A program made the translations under genes and the position numbers. A DNA stretch of 64,000 bases. Source: Aphanomyces cochlioides (Eukaryota; Oomycota; Saprolegniomycetes; Saprolegniales; Verrucalvaceae). The notes under the pieces were generated by a model. The model ran no database searches, was not told the origin of the DNA, and saw nothing but the letters and a program-made list of their open reading frames with translations. The first letter of the stretch is position 1. Each line of letters starts with the position of its first letter. Location of the stretch: assembly GCA_019828595.1 (NCBI GenBank), contig JAHQRK010000010.1, positions 744,001 through 808,000 of the forward strand. Direction: 5' to 3'. Positions 40,101-53,935 of the stretch are shown piece by piece.

Positions 40101-43100
40101 GGATGGAGCTGTGACGGCGTCAACGACGGGTTCGACTACAGGTTCCGCTTCCACGACAACGTCCACAACTGGCTCGACTGCCGCTTCGACGGGAGCTTCC
40201 ACTGCAATTGCATCTTCAGTTGGCTCGGCCGCGGCTTCGACTACAGCTTCTGCGACTACCTCGGATGGTTCAGGTACCACGTCCGAGGCGGTTTCCACTG
40301 GTGGTTCCACCACAGGAGCTTCCACCGCGACCTCTGGCTCGGCCGTCTCCACCACTTCCGTCGTCGCACTTGGTTCCACAATGGTTTCGTCAGACGACGG
40401 TGCTTCGACGGCGTCCACGGCAGCGTCCACAATTGGTTCCGCCACCGATTCGACAACAGGCTCGGGAGTCTCGACGGCTTCGACTGGTTCAACATCCGAC
40501 ACAGCCTCGGATGGAGCTGTGACGGCGTCAACGACGGGTTCGACTACAGGTTCCGCTTCCACGACAGCGTCCACAACTGGCTCGACCACCGGTTCTGCTT
40601 CCACGACAGCGTCCACAACTGGCTCGACTGCCGCTTCGACGGGAGCTTCCACTGCAATTGCATCTTCAGTTGGCTCGGCCGCGGCTTCGACTACAGCTTC
40701 TGCGACTACCTCGGATGGTTCAGGTACCACGTCCGAGGCGGTTTCCACTGGTGGTTCCACCACAGGAGCTTCCACCGCGACCTCTGGCTCGGCCGTCTCC
40801 ACCACTTCCGTCGTCGCACTTGGTTCCACAATGGTTTCGTCAGACGACGGTGCTTCGACGGCGTCCACGGCAGCGTCCACAATTGGTTCCGCCACCGATT
40901 CGACAACAGGCTCGGGAGTCTCGACGGCTTCGACTGGTTCAACATCCGACACAGCCTCGGATGAAGCTGTGACGGCGTCAACGACGGGTTCGACTACAGG
41001 TTCCGCTTCCACGACAGCGTCCACAACTGGCTCGACCACCGGTTCTGCTTCCACGACAGCGTCCACAACTGGCTCGACTGCCGCTTCGACGGGAGCTTCC
41101 ACTGCAATTGCATCTTCAGTTGGCTCGGCCGCGGCTTCGACTACAGCTTCTGCGACTACCTCGGATGGTTCAGGTACCACGTCCGAGGCGGTTTCCACTG
41201 GTGGTTCCACCACAGGAGCTTCCACCGCGACCTCTGGCTCGGCCGTCTCCACCACTTCCGTCGTCGCACTTGGTTCCACAATGGTTTCGTCAGACGACGG
41301 TGCTTCGACGGCGTCCACGGCAGCGTCCACAATTGGTTCCGCCACCGATTCGACAACAGGCTCGGGAGTCTCGACGGCTTCGACTGGTTCAACATCCGAC
41401 ACAGCCTCGGATGGAGCTGTGACGGCGTCAACGACGGGTTCGACTACAGGTTCCGCTTCCACGACAACGTCCACAACTGGCTCGACTGCCGCTTCGACGG
41501 GAGCTTCCACTGCAATTGCATCTTCAGTTGGCTCGGCCGCGGCTTCGACTACAGCTTCTGCGACTACCTCGGATGGTTCAGGTACCACGTCCGAGGCGGT
41601 TTCCACTGGTGGTTCCACCACAGGAGCTTCCACCGCGACCTCTGGCTCGGCCGTCTCCACCACTTCCGTCGTCGCACTTGGTTCCACAATGGTTTCGTCA
41701 GACGACGGTGCTTCGACGGCGTCCACGGCAGCGTCCACAATTGGTTCCGCCACCGATTCGACAACAGGCTCGGGAGTCTCGACGGCTTCGACTGGTTCAA
41801 CATCCGACACAGCCTCGGATGGAGCTGTGACGGCGTCAACGACGGGTTCGACTACAGGTTCTGCTTCCACGACAACGTCCACAACTGGCTCGACCACCGG
41901 TTCTGCTTCCACGACAGCGTCCACAACTGGCTCGACTGCCGCTTCGACGGGAGCTTCCACTGCAATTGCATCTTCAGTTGGCTCGGCCGCGGCTTCGACT
42001 ACAGCTTCTGCGACTACCTCGGATGGTTCAGGTACCACGTCCGAGGCGGTTTCCACTGGTGGTTCCACCACAGGAGCTTCCACCGCGACCTCTGGCTCGG
42101 CCGTCTCCACCACTTCCGTCGTCGCACTTGGTTCCACAATGGTTTCGTCAGACGACGGTGCTTCGACGGCGTCCACGGCAGCGTCCACAATTGGTTCCGC
42201 CACCGATTCGACAACAGGCTCGGGAGTCTCGACGGCTTCGACTGGTTCAACATCCGACACAGCCTCGGATGGAGCTGTGACGGCGTCAACGACGGGTTCG
42301 ACTACAGGTTCCGCTTCCACGACAACGTCCACAACTGGCTCGACTGCCGCTTCGACGGGAGCTTCCACTGCAATTGCATCTTCAGTTGGCTCGGCCGCGG
42401 CTTCGACTACAGCTTCTGCGACTACCTCGGATGGTTCAGGTACCACGTCCGAGGCGGTTTCCACTGGTGGTTCCACCACAGGAGCTTCCACCGCGACCTC
42501 TGGCTCGGCCGTCTCCACCACTTCCGTCGTCGCACTTGGTTCCACAATGGTTTCGTCAGACGACGGTGCTTCGACGGCGTCCACGGCAGCGTCCACAATT
42601 GGTTCCGCCACCGATTCGACAACAGGCTCGGGAGTCTCGACGGCTTCGACTGGTTCAACATCCGACACAGCCTCGGATGGAGCTGTGACGGCGTCAACGA
42701 CGGGTTCGACTACAGGTTCTGCTTCCACGACAACGTCCACAACTGGCTCGACCACCGGTTCTGCTTCCACGACAGCGTCCACAACTGGCTCGACTGCCGC
42801 TTCGACGGGAGCTTCCACTGCAATTGCATCTTCAGTTGGCTCGGCCGCGGCTTCGACTACAGCTTCTGCGACTACCTCGGATGGTTCAGGTACCACGTCC
42901 GAGGCGGTTTCCACTGGTGGTTCCACCACAGGAGCTTCCACCGCGACCTCTGGCTCGGCCGTCTCCACCACTTCCGTCGTCGCACTTGGTTCCACAATGG
43001 TTTCGTCAGACGACGGTGCTTCGACGGCGTCCACGGCAGCGTCCACAATTGGTTCCGCCACCGATTCGACAACAGGCTCGGGAGTCTCGACGGCTTCGAC

Positions 43101-46100
43101 TGGTTCAACATCCGACACAGCCTCGGATGGAGCTGTGACGGCGTCAACGACGGGTTCGACTACAGGTTCCGCTTCCACGACAACGTCCACAACTGGCTCG
43201 ACCACCGGTTCTGCTTCCACGACAGCGTCCACAACTGGCTCGACCACCGGTTCTGCTTCCACGACAGCGTCCACAACTGGCTCGACTGCCGCTTCGACGG
43301 GAGCTTCCACTGCAATTGCATCTTCAGTTGGCTCGGCCGCGGCTTCGACTACAGCTTCTGCGACTACCTCGGATGGTTCAGGTACCACGTCCGAGGCGGT
43401 TTCCACTGGTGGTTCCACCACAGGAGCTTCCACCGCGACCTCTGGCTCGGCCGTCTCCACCACTTCCGTCGTCGCACTTGGTTCCACAATGGTTTCGTCA
43501 GACGACGGTGCTTCGACGGCGTCCACGGCAGCGTCCACAATTGGTTCCGCCACCGATTCGACAACAGGCTCGGGAGTCTCGACGGCTTCGACTGGTTCAA
43601 CATCCGACACAGCCTCGGATGAAGCTGTGACGGCGTCAACGACGGGTTCGACTACAGGTTCCGCTTCCACGACAACGTCCACAACTGGCTCGACCACCGG
43701 TTCTGCTTCCACGACAGCGTCCACAACTGGCTCGACCACCGGTTCTGCTTCCACGACAGCGTCCACAACTGGCTCGACTGCCGCTTCGACGGGAGCTTCC
43801 ACTGCAATTGCATCTTCAGTTGGCTCGGCCGCGGCTTCGACTACAGCTTCTGCGACTACCTCGGATGGTTCAGGTACCACGTCCGAGGCGGTTTCCACTG
43901 GTGGTTCCACCACAGGAGCTTCCACCGCGACCTCTGGCTCGGCCGTCTCCACCACTTCCGTCGTCGCACTTGGTTCCACAATGGTTTCGTCAGACGACGG
44001 TGCTTCGACGGCGTCCACGGCAGCGTCCACAATTGGTTCCGCCACCGATTCGACAACAGGCTCGGGAGTCTCGACGGCTTCGACTGGTTCAACATCCGAC
44101 ACAGCCTCGGATGGAGCTGTGACGGCGTCAACGACGGGTTCGACTACAGGTTCCGCTTCCACGACAACGTCCACAACTGGCTCGACCACCGGTTCTGCTT
44201 CCACGACAGCGTCCACAACTGGCTCGACCACCGGTTCTGCTTCCACGACAGCGTCCACAACTGGCTCGACTGCCGCTTCGACGGGAGCTTCCACTGCAAT
44301 TGCATCTTCAGTTGGCTCGGCCGCGGCTTCGACTACAGCTTCTGCGACTACCTCGGATGGTTCAGGTACCACGTCCGAGGCGGTTTCCACTGGTGGTTCC
44401 ACCACAGGAGCTTCCACCGCGACCTCTGGCTCGGCCGTCTCCACCACTTCCGTCGTCGCACTTGGTTCCACAATGGTTTCGTCAGACGACGGTGCTTCGA
44501 CGGCGTCCACGGCAGCGTCCACAATTGGTTCCGCCACCGATTCGACAACAGGCTCGGGAGTCTCGACGGCTTCGACTGGTTCAACATCCGACACAGCCTC
44601 GGATGGAGCTGTGACGGCGTCAACGACGGGTTCGACTACAGGTTCCGCTTCCACGACAACGTCCACAACTGGCTCGACCACCGGTTCTGCTTCCACGACA
44701 GCGTCCACAACTGGCTCGACCACCGGTTCTGCTTCCACGACAGCGTCCACAACTGGCTCGACTGCCGCTTCGACGGGAGCTTCCACTGCAATTGCATCTT
44801 CAGTTGGCTCGGCCGCGGCTTCGACTACAGCTTCTGCGACTACCTCGGATGGTTCAGGTACCACGTCCGAGGCGGTTTCCACTGGTGATTCCACCACAGG
44901 AGCTTCCACCGCGACCTCTGGCTCGGCCGTCTCCACCACTTCCGTCGTCGCACTTGGTTCCACAATGGTTTCGTCAGACGACGGTGCTTCGACGGCGTCC
45001 ACGGCAGCGTCCACAATTGGTTCCGCCACCGATTCGACAACAGGCTCGGGAGTCTCGACGGCTTCGACTGGTTCAACATCCGACACAGCCTCGGATGGAG
45101 CTGTGACGGCGTCAACGACGGGTTCGACTACAGGTTCCGCTTCCACGACAACGTCCACAACTGGCTCGACCACCGGTTCTGCTTCCACGACAGCGTCCAC
45201 AACTGGCTCGACCACCGGTTCTGCTTCCACGACAGCGTCCACAACTGGCTCGACTGCCGCTTCGACGGGAGCTTCCACTGCAATTGCATCTTCAGTTGGC
45301 TCGGCCGCGGCTTCGACTACAGCTTCTGCGACTACCTCGGATGGTTCAGGTACCACGTCCGAGGCGGTTTCCACTGGTGATTCCACCACAGGAGCTTCCA
45401 CCGCGACCTCTGGCTCGGCCGTCTCCACCACTTCCGTCGTCGCACTTGGTTCCACAATGGTTTCGTCAGACGACGGTGCTTCGACGGCGTCCACGGCAGC
45501 GTCCACAATTGGTTCCGCCACCGATTCGACAACAGGCTCGGGAGTCTCGACGGCTTCGACTGGTTCAACATCCGACACAGCCTCGGATGGAGCTGTGACG
45601 GCGTCAACGACGGGTTCGACTACAGGTTCCGCTTCCACGACAACGTCCACAACTGGCTCGACCACCGGTTCTGCTTCCACGACAGCGTCCACAACTGGCT
45701 CGACCACCGGTTCTGCTTCCACGACAGCGTCCACAACTGGCTCGACTGCCGCTTCGACGGGAGCTTCCACTGCAATTGCATCTTCAGTTGGCTCGGCCGC
45801 GGCTTCGACTACAGCTTCTGCAACTACCTCGGATGGTTCAGGTACCACGTCCGAGGCGGCTTCCACTGGTGGTTCCACCACAGGAGCTTCCACCGCGACC
45901 TCTGGCTCGGCCGTCTCCACCACTTCCGTCGTCGCACTTGGTTCCACAATGGTTTCGTCAGACGACGGTGCTTCGACGGCGTCCACGGCAGCGTCCACAA
46001 TTGGTTCCGCCACCGATTCGACAACAGGCTCGGGAGTCTCGACGGCTTCGACTGGTTCAACATCCGACACAGCCTCGGATGGAGCTGTGACGGCGTCAAC

Positions 46101-49100
46101 GACGGGTTCGACTACAGGTTCTGCTTCCACGACAACGTCCACAACTGGCTCGACCACCGGTTCTGCTTCCACGACAGCGTCCACAACTGGCTCGACTGCC
46201 GCTTCGACGGGAGCTTCCACTGCAATTGCATCTTCAGTTGGCTCGGCCGCGGCTTCGACTACAGCTTCTGCGACTACCTCGGATGGTTCAGGTACCACGT
46301 CCGAGGCGGCTTCCACTGGTGGTTCCACCACAGGAGCTTCCACCGCGACCTCTGGCTCGGCCGTCTCCACCACTTCCGTCGTCGCACTTGGTTCCACAAT
46401 GGTTTCGTCAGACGACGGTGCTTCGACGGCGTCCACGGCAGCGTCCACAATTGGTTCCGCCACCGATTCGACAACAGGCTCGGGAGTCTCGACGGCTTCG
46501 ACTGGTTCAACATCCGACACAGCCTCGGATGGAGCTGTGACGGCGTCAACGACGGGTTCGACTACAGGTTCCGCTTCCACGACAACGTCCACAACTGGCT
46601 CGACCACCGGTTCTGCTTCCACGACAGCGTCCACAACTGGCTCGACCACCGGTTCTGCTTCCACGACAGCGTCCACAACTGGCTCGACTGCCGCTTCGAC
46701 GGGAGCTTCCACTGCAATTGCATCTTCAGTTGGCTCGGCCGCGGCTTCGACTACAGCTTCTGCGACTACCTCGGATGGTTCAGGTACCACGTCCGAGGCG
46801 GTTTCCACTGGTGGTTCCACCACAGGAGCTTCCACCGCGACCTCTGGCTCGGCCGTCTCCACCACTTCCGTCGTCGCACTTGGTTCCACAATGGTTTCGT
46901 CAGACGACGGTGCTTCGACGGCGTCCACGGCAGCGTCCACAATTGGTTCCGCCACCGATTCGACAACAGGCTCGGGAGTCTCGACGGCTTCGACTGGTTC
47001 AACATCCGACACAGCCTCGGATGGAGCTGTGACGGCGTCAACGACGGGTTCGACTACAGGTTCCGCTTCCACGACAACGTCCACAACTGGCTCGACCACC
47101 GGTTCTGCTTCCACGACAGCGTCCACAACTGGCTCGACCACCGGTTCTGCTTCCACGACAGCGTCCACAACTGGCTCGACTGCCGCTTCGACGGGAGCTT
47201 CCACTGCAATTGCATCTTCAGTTGGCTCGGCCGCGGCTTCGACTACAGCTTCTGCGACTACCTCGGATGGTTCAGGTACCACGTCCGAGGCGGTTTCCAC
47301 TGGTGGTTCCACCACAGGAGCTTCCACCGCGACCTCTGGCTCGGCCGTCTCCACCACTTCCGTCGTCGCACTTGGTTCCACAATGGTTTCGTCAGACGAC
47401 GGTGCTTCGACGGCGTCCACGGCAGCGTCCACAATTGGTTCCGCCACCGATTCGACAACAGGCTCGGGAGTCTCGACGGCTTCGACTGGTTCAACATCCG
47501 ACACAGCCTCGGATGGAGCTGTGACGGCGTCAACGACGGGTTCGACTACAGGTTCTGCTTCCACGACAACGTCCACAACTGGCTCGACCACCGGTTCTGC
47601 TTCCACGACAGCGTCCACAACTGGCTCGACTGCCGCTTCGACGGGAGCTTCCACTGCAATTGCATCTTCAGTTGGCTCGGCCGCGGCTTCGACTACAGCT
47701 TCTGCGACTACCTCGGATGGTTCAGGTACCACGTCCGAGGCGGTTTCCACTGGTGGTTCCACCACAGGAGCTTCCACCGCGACCTCTGGCTCGGCCGTCT
47801 CCACCACTTCCGTCGTCGCACTTGGTTCCACAATGGTTTCGTCAGACGACGGTGCTTCGACGGCGTCCACGGCAGCGTCCACAATTGGTTCCGCCACCGA
47901 TTCGACAACAGGCTCGGGAGTCTCGACGGCTTCGACTGGTTCAACATCCGACACAGCCTCGGATGGAGCTGTGACGGCGTCAACGACGGGTTCGACTACA
48001 GGTTCTGCTTCCACGGCAACGTCCACAACTGGCTCGACCACCGGTTCTGCTTCCACGACAGCGTCCACAACTGGCTCGACCACCGGTTCTGCTTCCACGA
48101 CAGCGTCCACAACTGGCTCGACTGCCGCTTCGACGGGAGCTTCCACTGCAATTGCATCTTCAATTGGCTCGGCCGCGGCTTCGACTACAGCTTCTGCGAC
48201 TACCTCGGATGGCTCAGGTACCACGTCCGAGGCGGCTTCCACTGGTGGTTCCACCACAGGAGCTTCCACCGCGACCTCTGGCTCGGCCGTCTCCACCACT
48301 TCCGTCGTCGCACTTGGTTCCACAATGGTTTCGTCAGACGACGGTGCTTCGACGGCGTCCACGGCAGCGTCCACAATTGGTTCCGCCACCGATTCGACAA
48401 CAGGCTCGGGAGTCTCGACGGCTTCGACTGGTTCAACATCCGACACAGCCTCGGATGGAGCTGTGACGGCGTCAACGACGGGTTCGACTACAGGTTCCGC
48501 TTCCACGACAGCGTCCACAACTGGCTCGACCACCGGTTCTGCTTCCACGACAGCGTCCACAACTGGCTCGACTGCCGCTTCGACGGGAGCTTCCACTGCA
48601 ATTGCATCTTCAGTTGGCTCGGCCGCGGCTTCGACTACAGCTTCTGCGACTACCTCGGATGGTTCAGGTACCACGTCCGAGGCGGTTTCCACTGGTGGTT
48701 CCACCACAGGAGCTTCCACCGCGACCTCTGGCTCGGCCGTCTCCACCACTTCCGTCGTCGCACTTGGTTCCACAATGGTTTCGTCAGACGACGGTGCTTC
48801 GACGGCGTCCACGGCAGCGTCCACAATTGGTTCCGCCACCGATTCGACAACAGGCTCGGGAGTCTCGACGGCTTCGACTGGTTCAACATCCGACACAGCC
48901 TCGGATGGAGCTGTGACGGCGTCAACGACGGGTTCGACTACAGGTTCCGCTTCCACGACAACGTCCACAACTGGCTCGACCACCGGTTCTGCTTCCACGA
49001 CAGCGTCCACAACTGGCTCGACCACCGGTTCTGCTTCCACGACAGCGTCCACAACTGGCTCGACTGCCGCTTCGACGGGAGCTTCCACTGCAATTGCATC

Positions 49101-52100
49101 TTCAGTTGGCTCGGCCGCGGCTTCGACTACAGCTTCTGCAACTACCTCGGATGGTTCAGGTACCACGTCCGAGGCGGCTTCCACTGGTGGTTCCACCACA
49201 GGAGCTTCCACCGCGACCTCTGGCTCGGCCGTCTCCACCACTTCCGTCGTCGCACTTGGTTCCACAATGGTTTCGTCAGACGACGGTGCTTCGACGGCGT
49301 CCACGGCAGCGTCCACAATTGGTTCCGCCACCGATTCGACAACAGGCTCGGGAGTCTCGACGGCTTCGACTGGTTCAACATCCGACACAGCCTCGGATGG
49401 AGCTGTGACGGCGTCAACGACGGGTTCGACTACAGGTTCTGCTTCCACGACAACGTCCACAACTGGCTCGACCACCGGTTCTGCTTCCACGACAGCGTCC
49501 ACAACTGGCTCGACTGCCGCTTCGACGGGAGCTTCCACTGCAATTGCATCTTCAGTTGGCTCGGCCGCGGCTTCGACTACAGCTTCTGCGACTACCTCGG
49601 ATGGTTCAGGTACCACGTCCGAGGCGGTTTCCACTGGTGGTTCCACCACAGGAGCTTCCACCGCGACCTCTGGCTCGGCCGTCTCCACCACTTCCGTCGT
49701 CGCACTTGGTTCCACAATGGTTTCGTCAGACGACGGTGCTTCGACGGCGTCCACGGCAGCGTCCACAATTGGTTCCGCCACCGATTCGACAACAGGCTCG
49801 GGAGTCTCGACGGCTTCGACTGGTTCAACATCCGACACAGCCTCGGATGGAGCTGTGACGGCGTCAACGACGGGTTCGACTACAGGTTCTGCTTCCACGA
49901 CAACGTCCACAACTGGCTCGACCACCGGTTCTGCTTCCACGACAGCGTCCACAACTGGCTCGACTGCCGCTTCGACGGGAGCTTCCACTGCAATTGCATC
50001 TTCAATTGGCTCGGCCGCGGCTTCGACTACAGCTTCTGCGACTACCTCGGATGGTTCAGGTACCACGTCCGAGGCGGCTTCCACTGGTGGTTCCACCACA
50101 GGAGCTTCCACCGCGACCTCTGGCTCGGCCGTCTCCACCACTTCCGTCGTCGCACTTGGTTCCACAATGGTTTCGTCAGACGACGGTGCTTCGACGGCGT
50201 CCACGGCAGCGTCCACAATTGGTTCCGCCACCGATTCGACAACAGGCTCGGGAGTCTCGACGGCTTCGACTGGTTCAACATCCGACACAGCCTCGGGTGG
50301 AGCTGTGACGGCGTCAACGACGGGTTCGACTACAGGTTCCGCTTCCACGACAACGTCCACAACTGGCTCGACCACCGGTTCTGCTTCCACGACAGCGTCC
50401 ACAACTGGCTCGACCACCGGTTCTGCTTCCACGACAGCGTCCACAACTGGCTCGACTGCCGCTTCGACGGGAGCTTCCACTGCAATTGCATCTTCAGTTG
50501 GCTCGGCCGCGGCTTCGACTACAGCTTCTGCGACTACCTCGGATGGTTCAGGTACCACGTCCGAGGCGGCTTCCACTGGTGGTTCCACCACAGGAGCTTC
50601 CACCGCGACCTCTGGCTCGGCCGTCTCCACCACTTCCGTCGTCGCACTTGGTTCCACAATGGTTTCGTCAGACGACGGTGCTTCGACGGCGTCCACGGCA
50701 GCGTCCACAATTGGTTCCGCCACCGATTCGACAACAGGCTCGGGAGTCTCGACGGCTTCGACTGGTTCAACATCCGACACAGCCTCGGATGGAGCTGTGA
50801 CGGCGTCAACGACGGGTTCGACTACAGGTTCCGCTTCCACGACAACGTCCACAACTGGCTCGACCACCGGTTCTGCTTCCACGACAGCGTCCACAACTGG
50901 CTCGACCACCGGTTCTGCTTCCACGACAGCGTCCACAACTGGCTCGACTGCCGCTTCGACGGGAGCTTCCACTGCAATTGCATCTTCAGTTGGCTCGGCC
51001 GCGGCTTCGACTACAGCTTCTGCAACTACCTCGGATGGTTCAGGTACCACGTCCGAGGCGGCTTCCACTGGTGGTTCCACCACAGGAGCTTCCACCGCGA
51101 CCTCTGGCTCGGCCGTCTCCACCACTTCCGTCGTCGCACTTGGTTCCACAATGGTTTCGTCAGACGACGGTGCTTCGACGGCGTCCACGGCAGCGTCCAC
51201 AATTGGTTCCGCCACCGATTCGACAACAGGCTCGGGAGTCTCGACGGCTTCGACTGGTTCAACATCCGACACAGCCTCGGATGGAGCTGTGACGGCGTCA
51301 ACGACGGGTTCGACTACAGGTTCTGCTTCCACGACAACGTCCACAACTGGCTCGACCACCGGTTCTGCTTCCACGACAGCGTCCACAACTGGCTCGACCA
51401 CCGGTTCTGCTTCCACGACAGCGTCCACAACTGGCTCGACTGCCGCTTCGACGGGAGCTTCCACTGCAATTGCATCTTCAGTTGGCTCGGCCGCGGCTTC
51501 GACTACAGCTTCTGCGACTACCTCGGATGGCTCAGGTACCACGTCCGAGGCGGCTTCCACTGGTGGTTCCACCACAGGAGCTTCCACCGCGACCTCTGGC
51601 TCGGCCGTCTCCACCACTTCCGTCGTCGCACTTGGTTCCACAATGGTTTCGTCAGACGACGGTGCTTCGACGGCGTCCACGGCAGCGTCCACAATTGGTT
51701 CCGCCACCGATTCGACAACAGGCTCGGGAGTCTCGACGGCTTCGACTGGTTCAACATCCGACACAGCCTCGGATGGAGCTGTGACGGCGTCAACGACGGG
51801 TTCGACTACAGGTTCCGCTTCCACGACAGCGTCCACAACTGGCTCGACCACCGGTTCTGCTTCCACGACAGCGTCCACAACTGGCTCGACTGCCGCTTCG
51901 ACGGGAGCTTCCACTGCAATTGCATCTTCAGTTGGCTCGGCCGCGGCTTCGACTACAGCTTCTGCAACTACCTCGGATGGTTCAGGTACCACGTCCGAGG
52001 CGGCTTCCACTGGTGGTTCCACCACAGGAGCTTCCACCGCGACCTCTGGCTCGGCCGTCTCCACCACTTCCGTCGTCGCACTTGGTTCCACAATGGTTTC

Positions 52101-53935
52101 GTCAGACGACGGTGCTTCGACGGCGTCCACGGCAGCGTCCACAATTGGTTCCGCCACCGATTCGACAACAGGCTCGGGAGTCTCGACGGCTTCGACTGGT
52201 TCAACATCCGACACAGCCTCGGATGGAGCTGTGACGGCGTCAACGACGGGTTCGACTACAGGTTCCGCTTCCACGACAGCGTCCACAACTGGCTCGACCA
52301 CCGGTTCTGCTTCCACGACAGCGTCCACAACTGGCTCGACTGCCGCTTCGACGGGAGCTTCCACTGCAATTGCATCTTCAGTTGGCTCGGCCGCGGCTTC
52401 GACTACAGCTTCTGCGACTACCTCGGATGGTTCAGGTACCACGTCCGAGGCGGCTTCCACTGGTGGTTCCACCACAGGAGCTTCCACCGCGACCTCTGGC
52501 TCGGCCGTCTCCACCACTTCCGTCGTCGCACTTGGTTCCACAATGGTTTCGTCAGACGACGGTGCTTCGACGGCGTCCACGGCAGCGTCCACAATTGGTT
52601 CCGCCACCGATTCGACAACAGGCTCGGGAGTCTCGACGGCTTCGACTGGTTCAACATCCGACACAGCCTCGGATGGAGCTGTGACGGCGTCAACGACGGG
52701 TTCGACTACAGGTTCCGCTTCCACGACAACGTCCACAACTGGCTCGACCACCGGTTCTGCTTCCACGACAGCGTCCACAACTGGCTCGACCACCGGTTCT
52801 GCTTCCACGACAGCGTCCACAACTGGCTCGACTGCCGCTTCGACGGGAGCTTCCACTGCAATTGCATCTTCAGTTGGCTCGGCCGCGGCTTCGACTACAG
52901 CTTCTGCAACTACCTCGGATGGTTCAGGTACCACGTCCGAGGCGGCTTCCACTGGTGGTTCCACCACAGGAGCTTCCACCGCGACCTCTGGCTCGGCCGT
53001 CTCCACCACTTCCGTCGTCGCACTTGGTTCCACAATGGTTTCGTCAGACGACGGTGCTTCGACGGCGTCCACGGCAGCGTCCACAATTGGTTCCGCCACC
53101 GATTCGACAACAGGCTCGGGAGTCTCGACGGCTTCGACTGGTTCAACATCCGACACAGCCTCGGATGGAGCTGTGACGGCGTCAACGACGGGTTCGACTA
53201 CAGGTTCCGCTTCCACGACAGCGTCCACAACTGGCTCGACCACCGGTTCTGCTTCCACGACAGCGTCCACAACTGGCTCGACTGCCGCTTCGACGGGAGC
53301 TTCCACTGCAATTGCATCTTCAGTTGGCTCGGCCGCGGCTTCGACTACAGCTTCTGCGACTACCTCGGATGGTTCAGGTACCACGTCCGAGGCGGCTTCC
53401 ACTGGTGGTTCCACCACAGGAGCTTCCACCGCGACCTCTGGCTCGGCCGTCTCCACCACTTCCGTCGTCGCACTTGGTTCCACAATGGTTTCGTCAGACG
53501 ACGGTGCTTCGACGGCGTCCACGGCAGCGTCCACAATTGGTTCCGCCACCGATTCGACAACAGGCTCGGGAGTCTCGACGGCTTCGACTGGTTCAACATC
53601 CGACACAGCCTCGGATGGAGCTGTGACGGCGTCAACGACGGGTTCGACTACAGGTTCCGCTTCCACGACAACGTCCACAACTGGCTCGACCACCGGTTCT
53701 GCTTCCACGACAGCGTCCACAACTGGCTCGACTGCCGCTTCGACGGGAGCTTCCACTGCAATTGCATCTTCAGTTGGCTCGGCCGCGGCTTCGACTACAG
53801 CTTCTGCGACTACCTCGGATGGTTCAGGTACCACGTCCGAGGCGGCTTCCACTGGTGGTTCCACCACAGGAGCTTCCACCGCGACCTCTGGCTCGGCCGT
53901 CTCCACCACTTCCGTCGTCGCACTTGGTTCCACAA
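37188..53935 (-). repeat. Tandem array B: 36 units of 408, 450 or 492 bp
   Basis: A fixed landmark recurs at 37508, 37958, 38408 and so on to 53762, 36 times. The 35 steps are 450 bp (17 times), 492 bp (15) or 408 bp (3), all differing by multiples of 42 bp. The protein unit begins IVEPSATTEVVETAEPEVAV and ends VDAVEAPSSDET. Units are nearly identical apart from scattered single-base differences. Confidence 0.95.
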
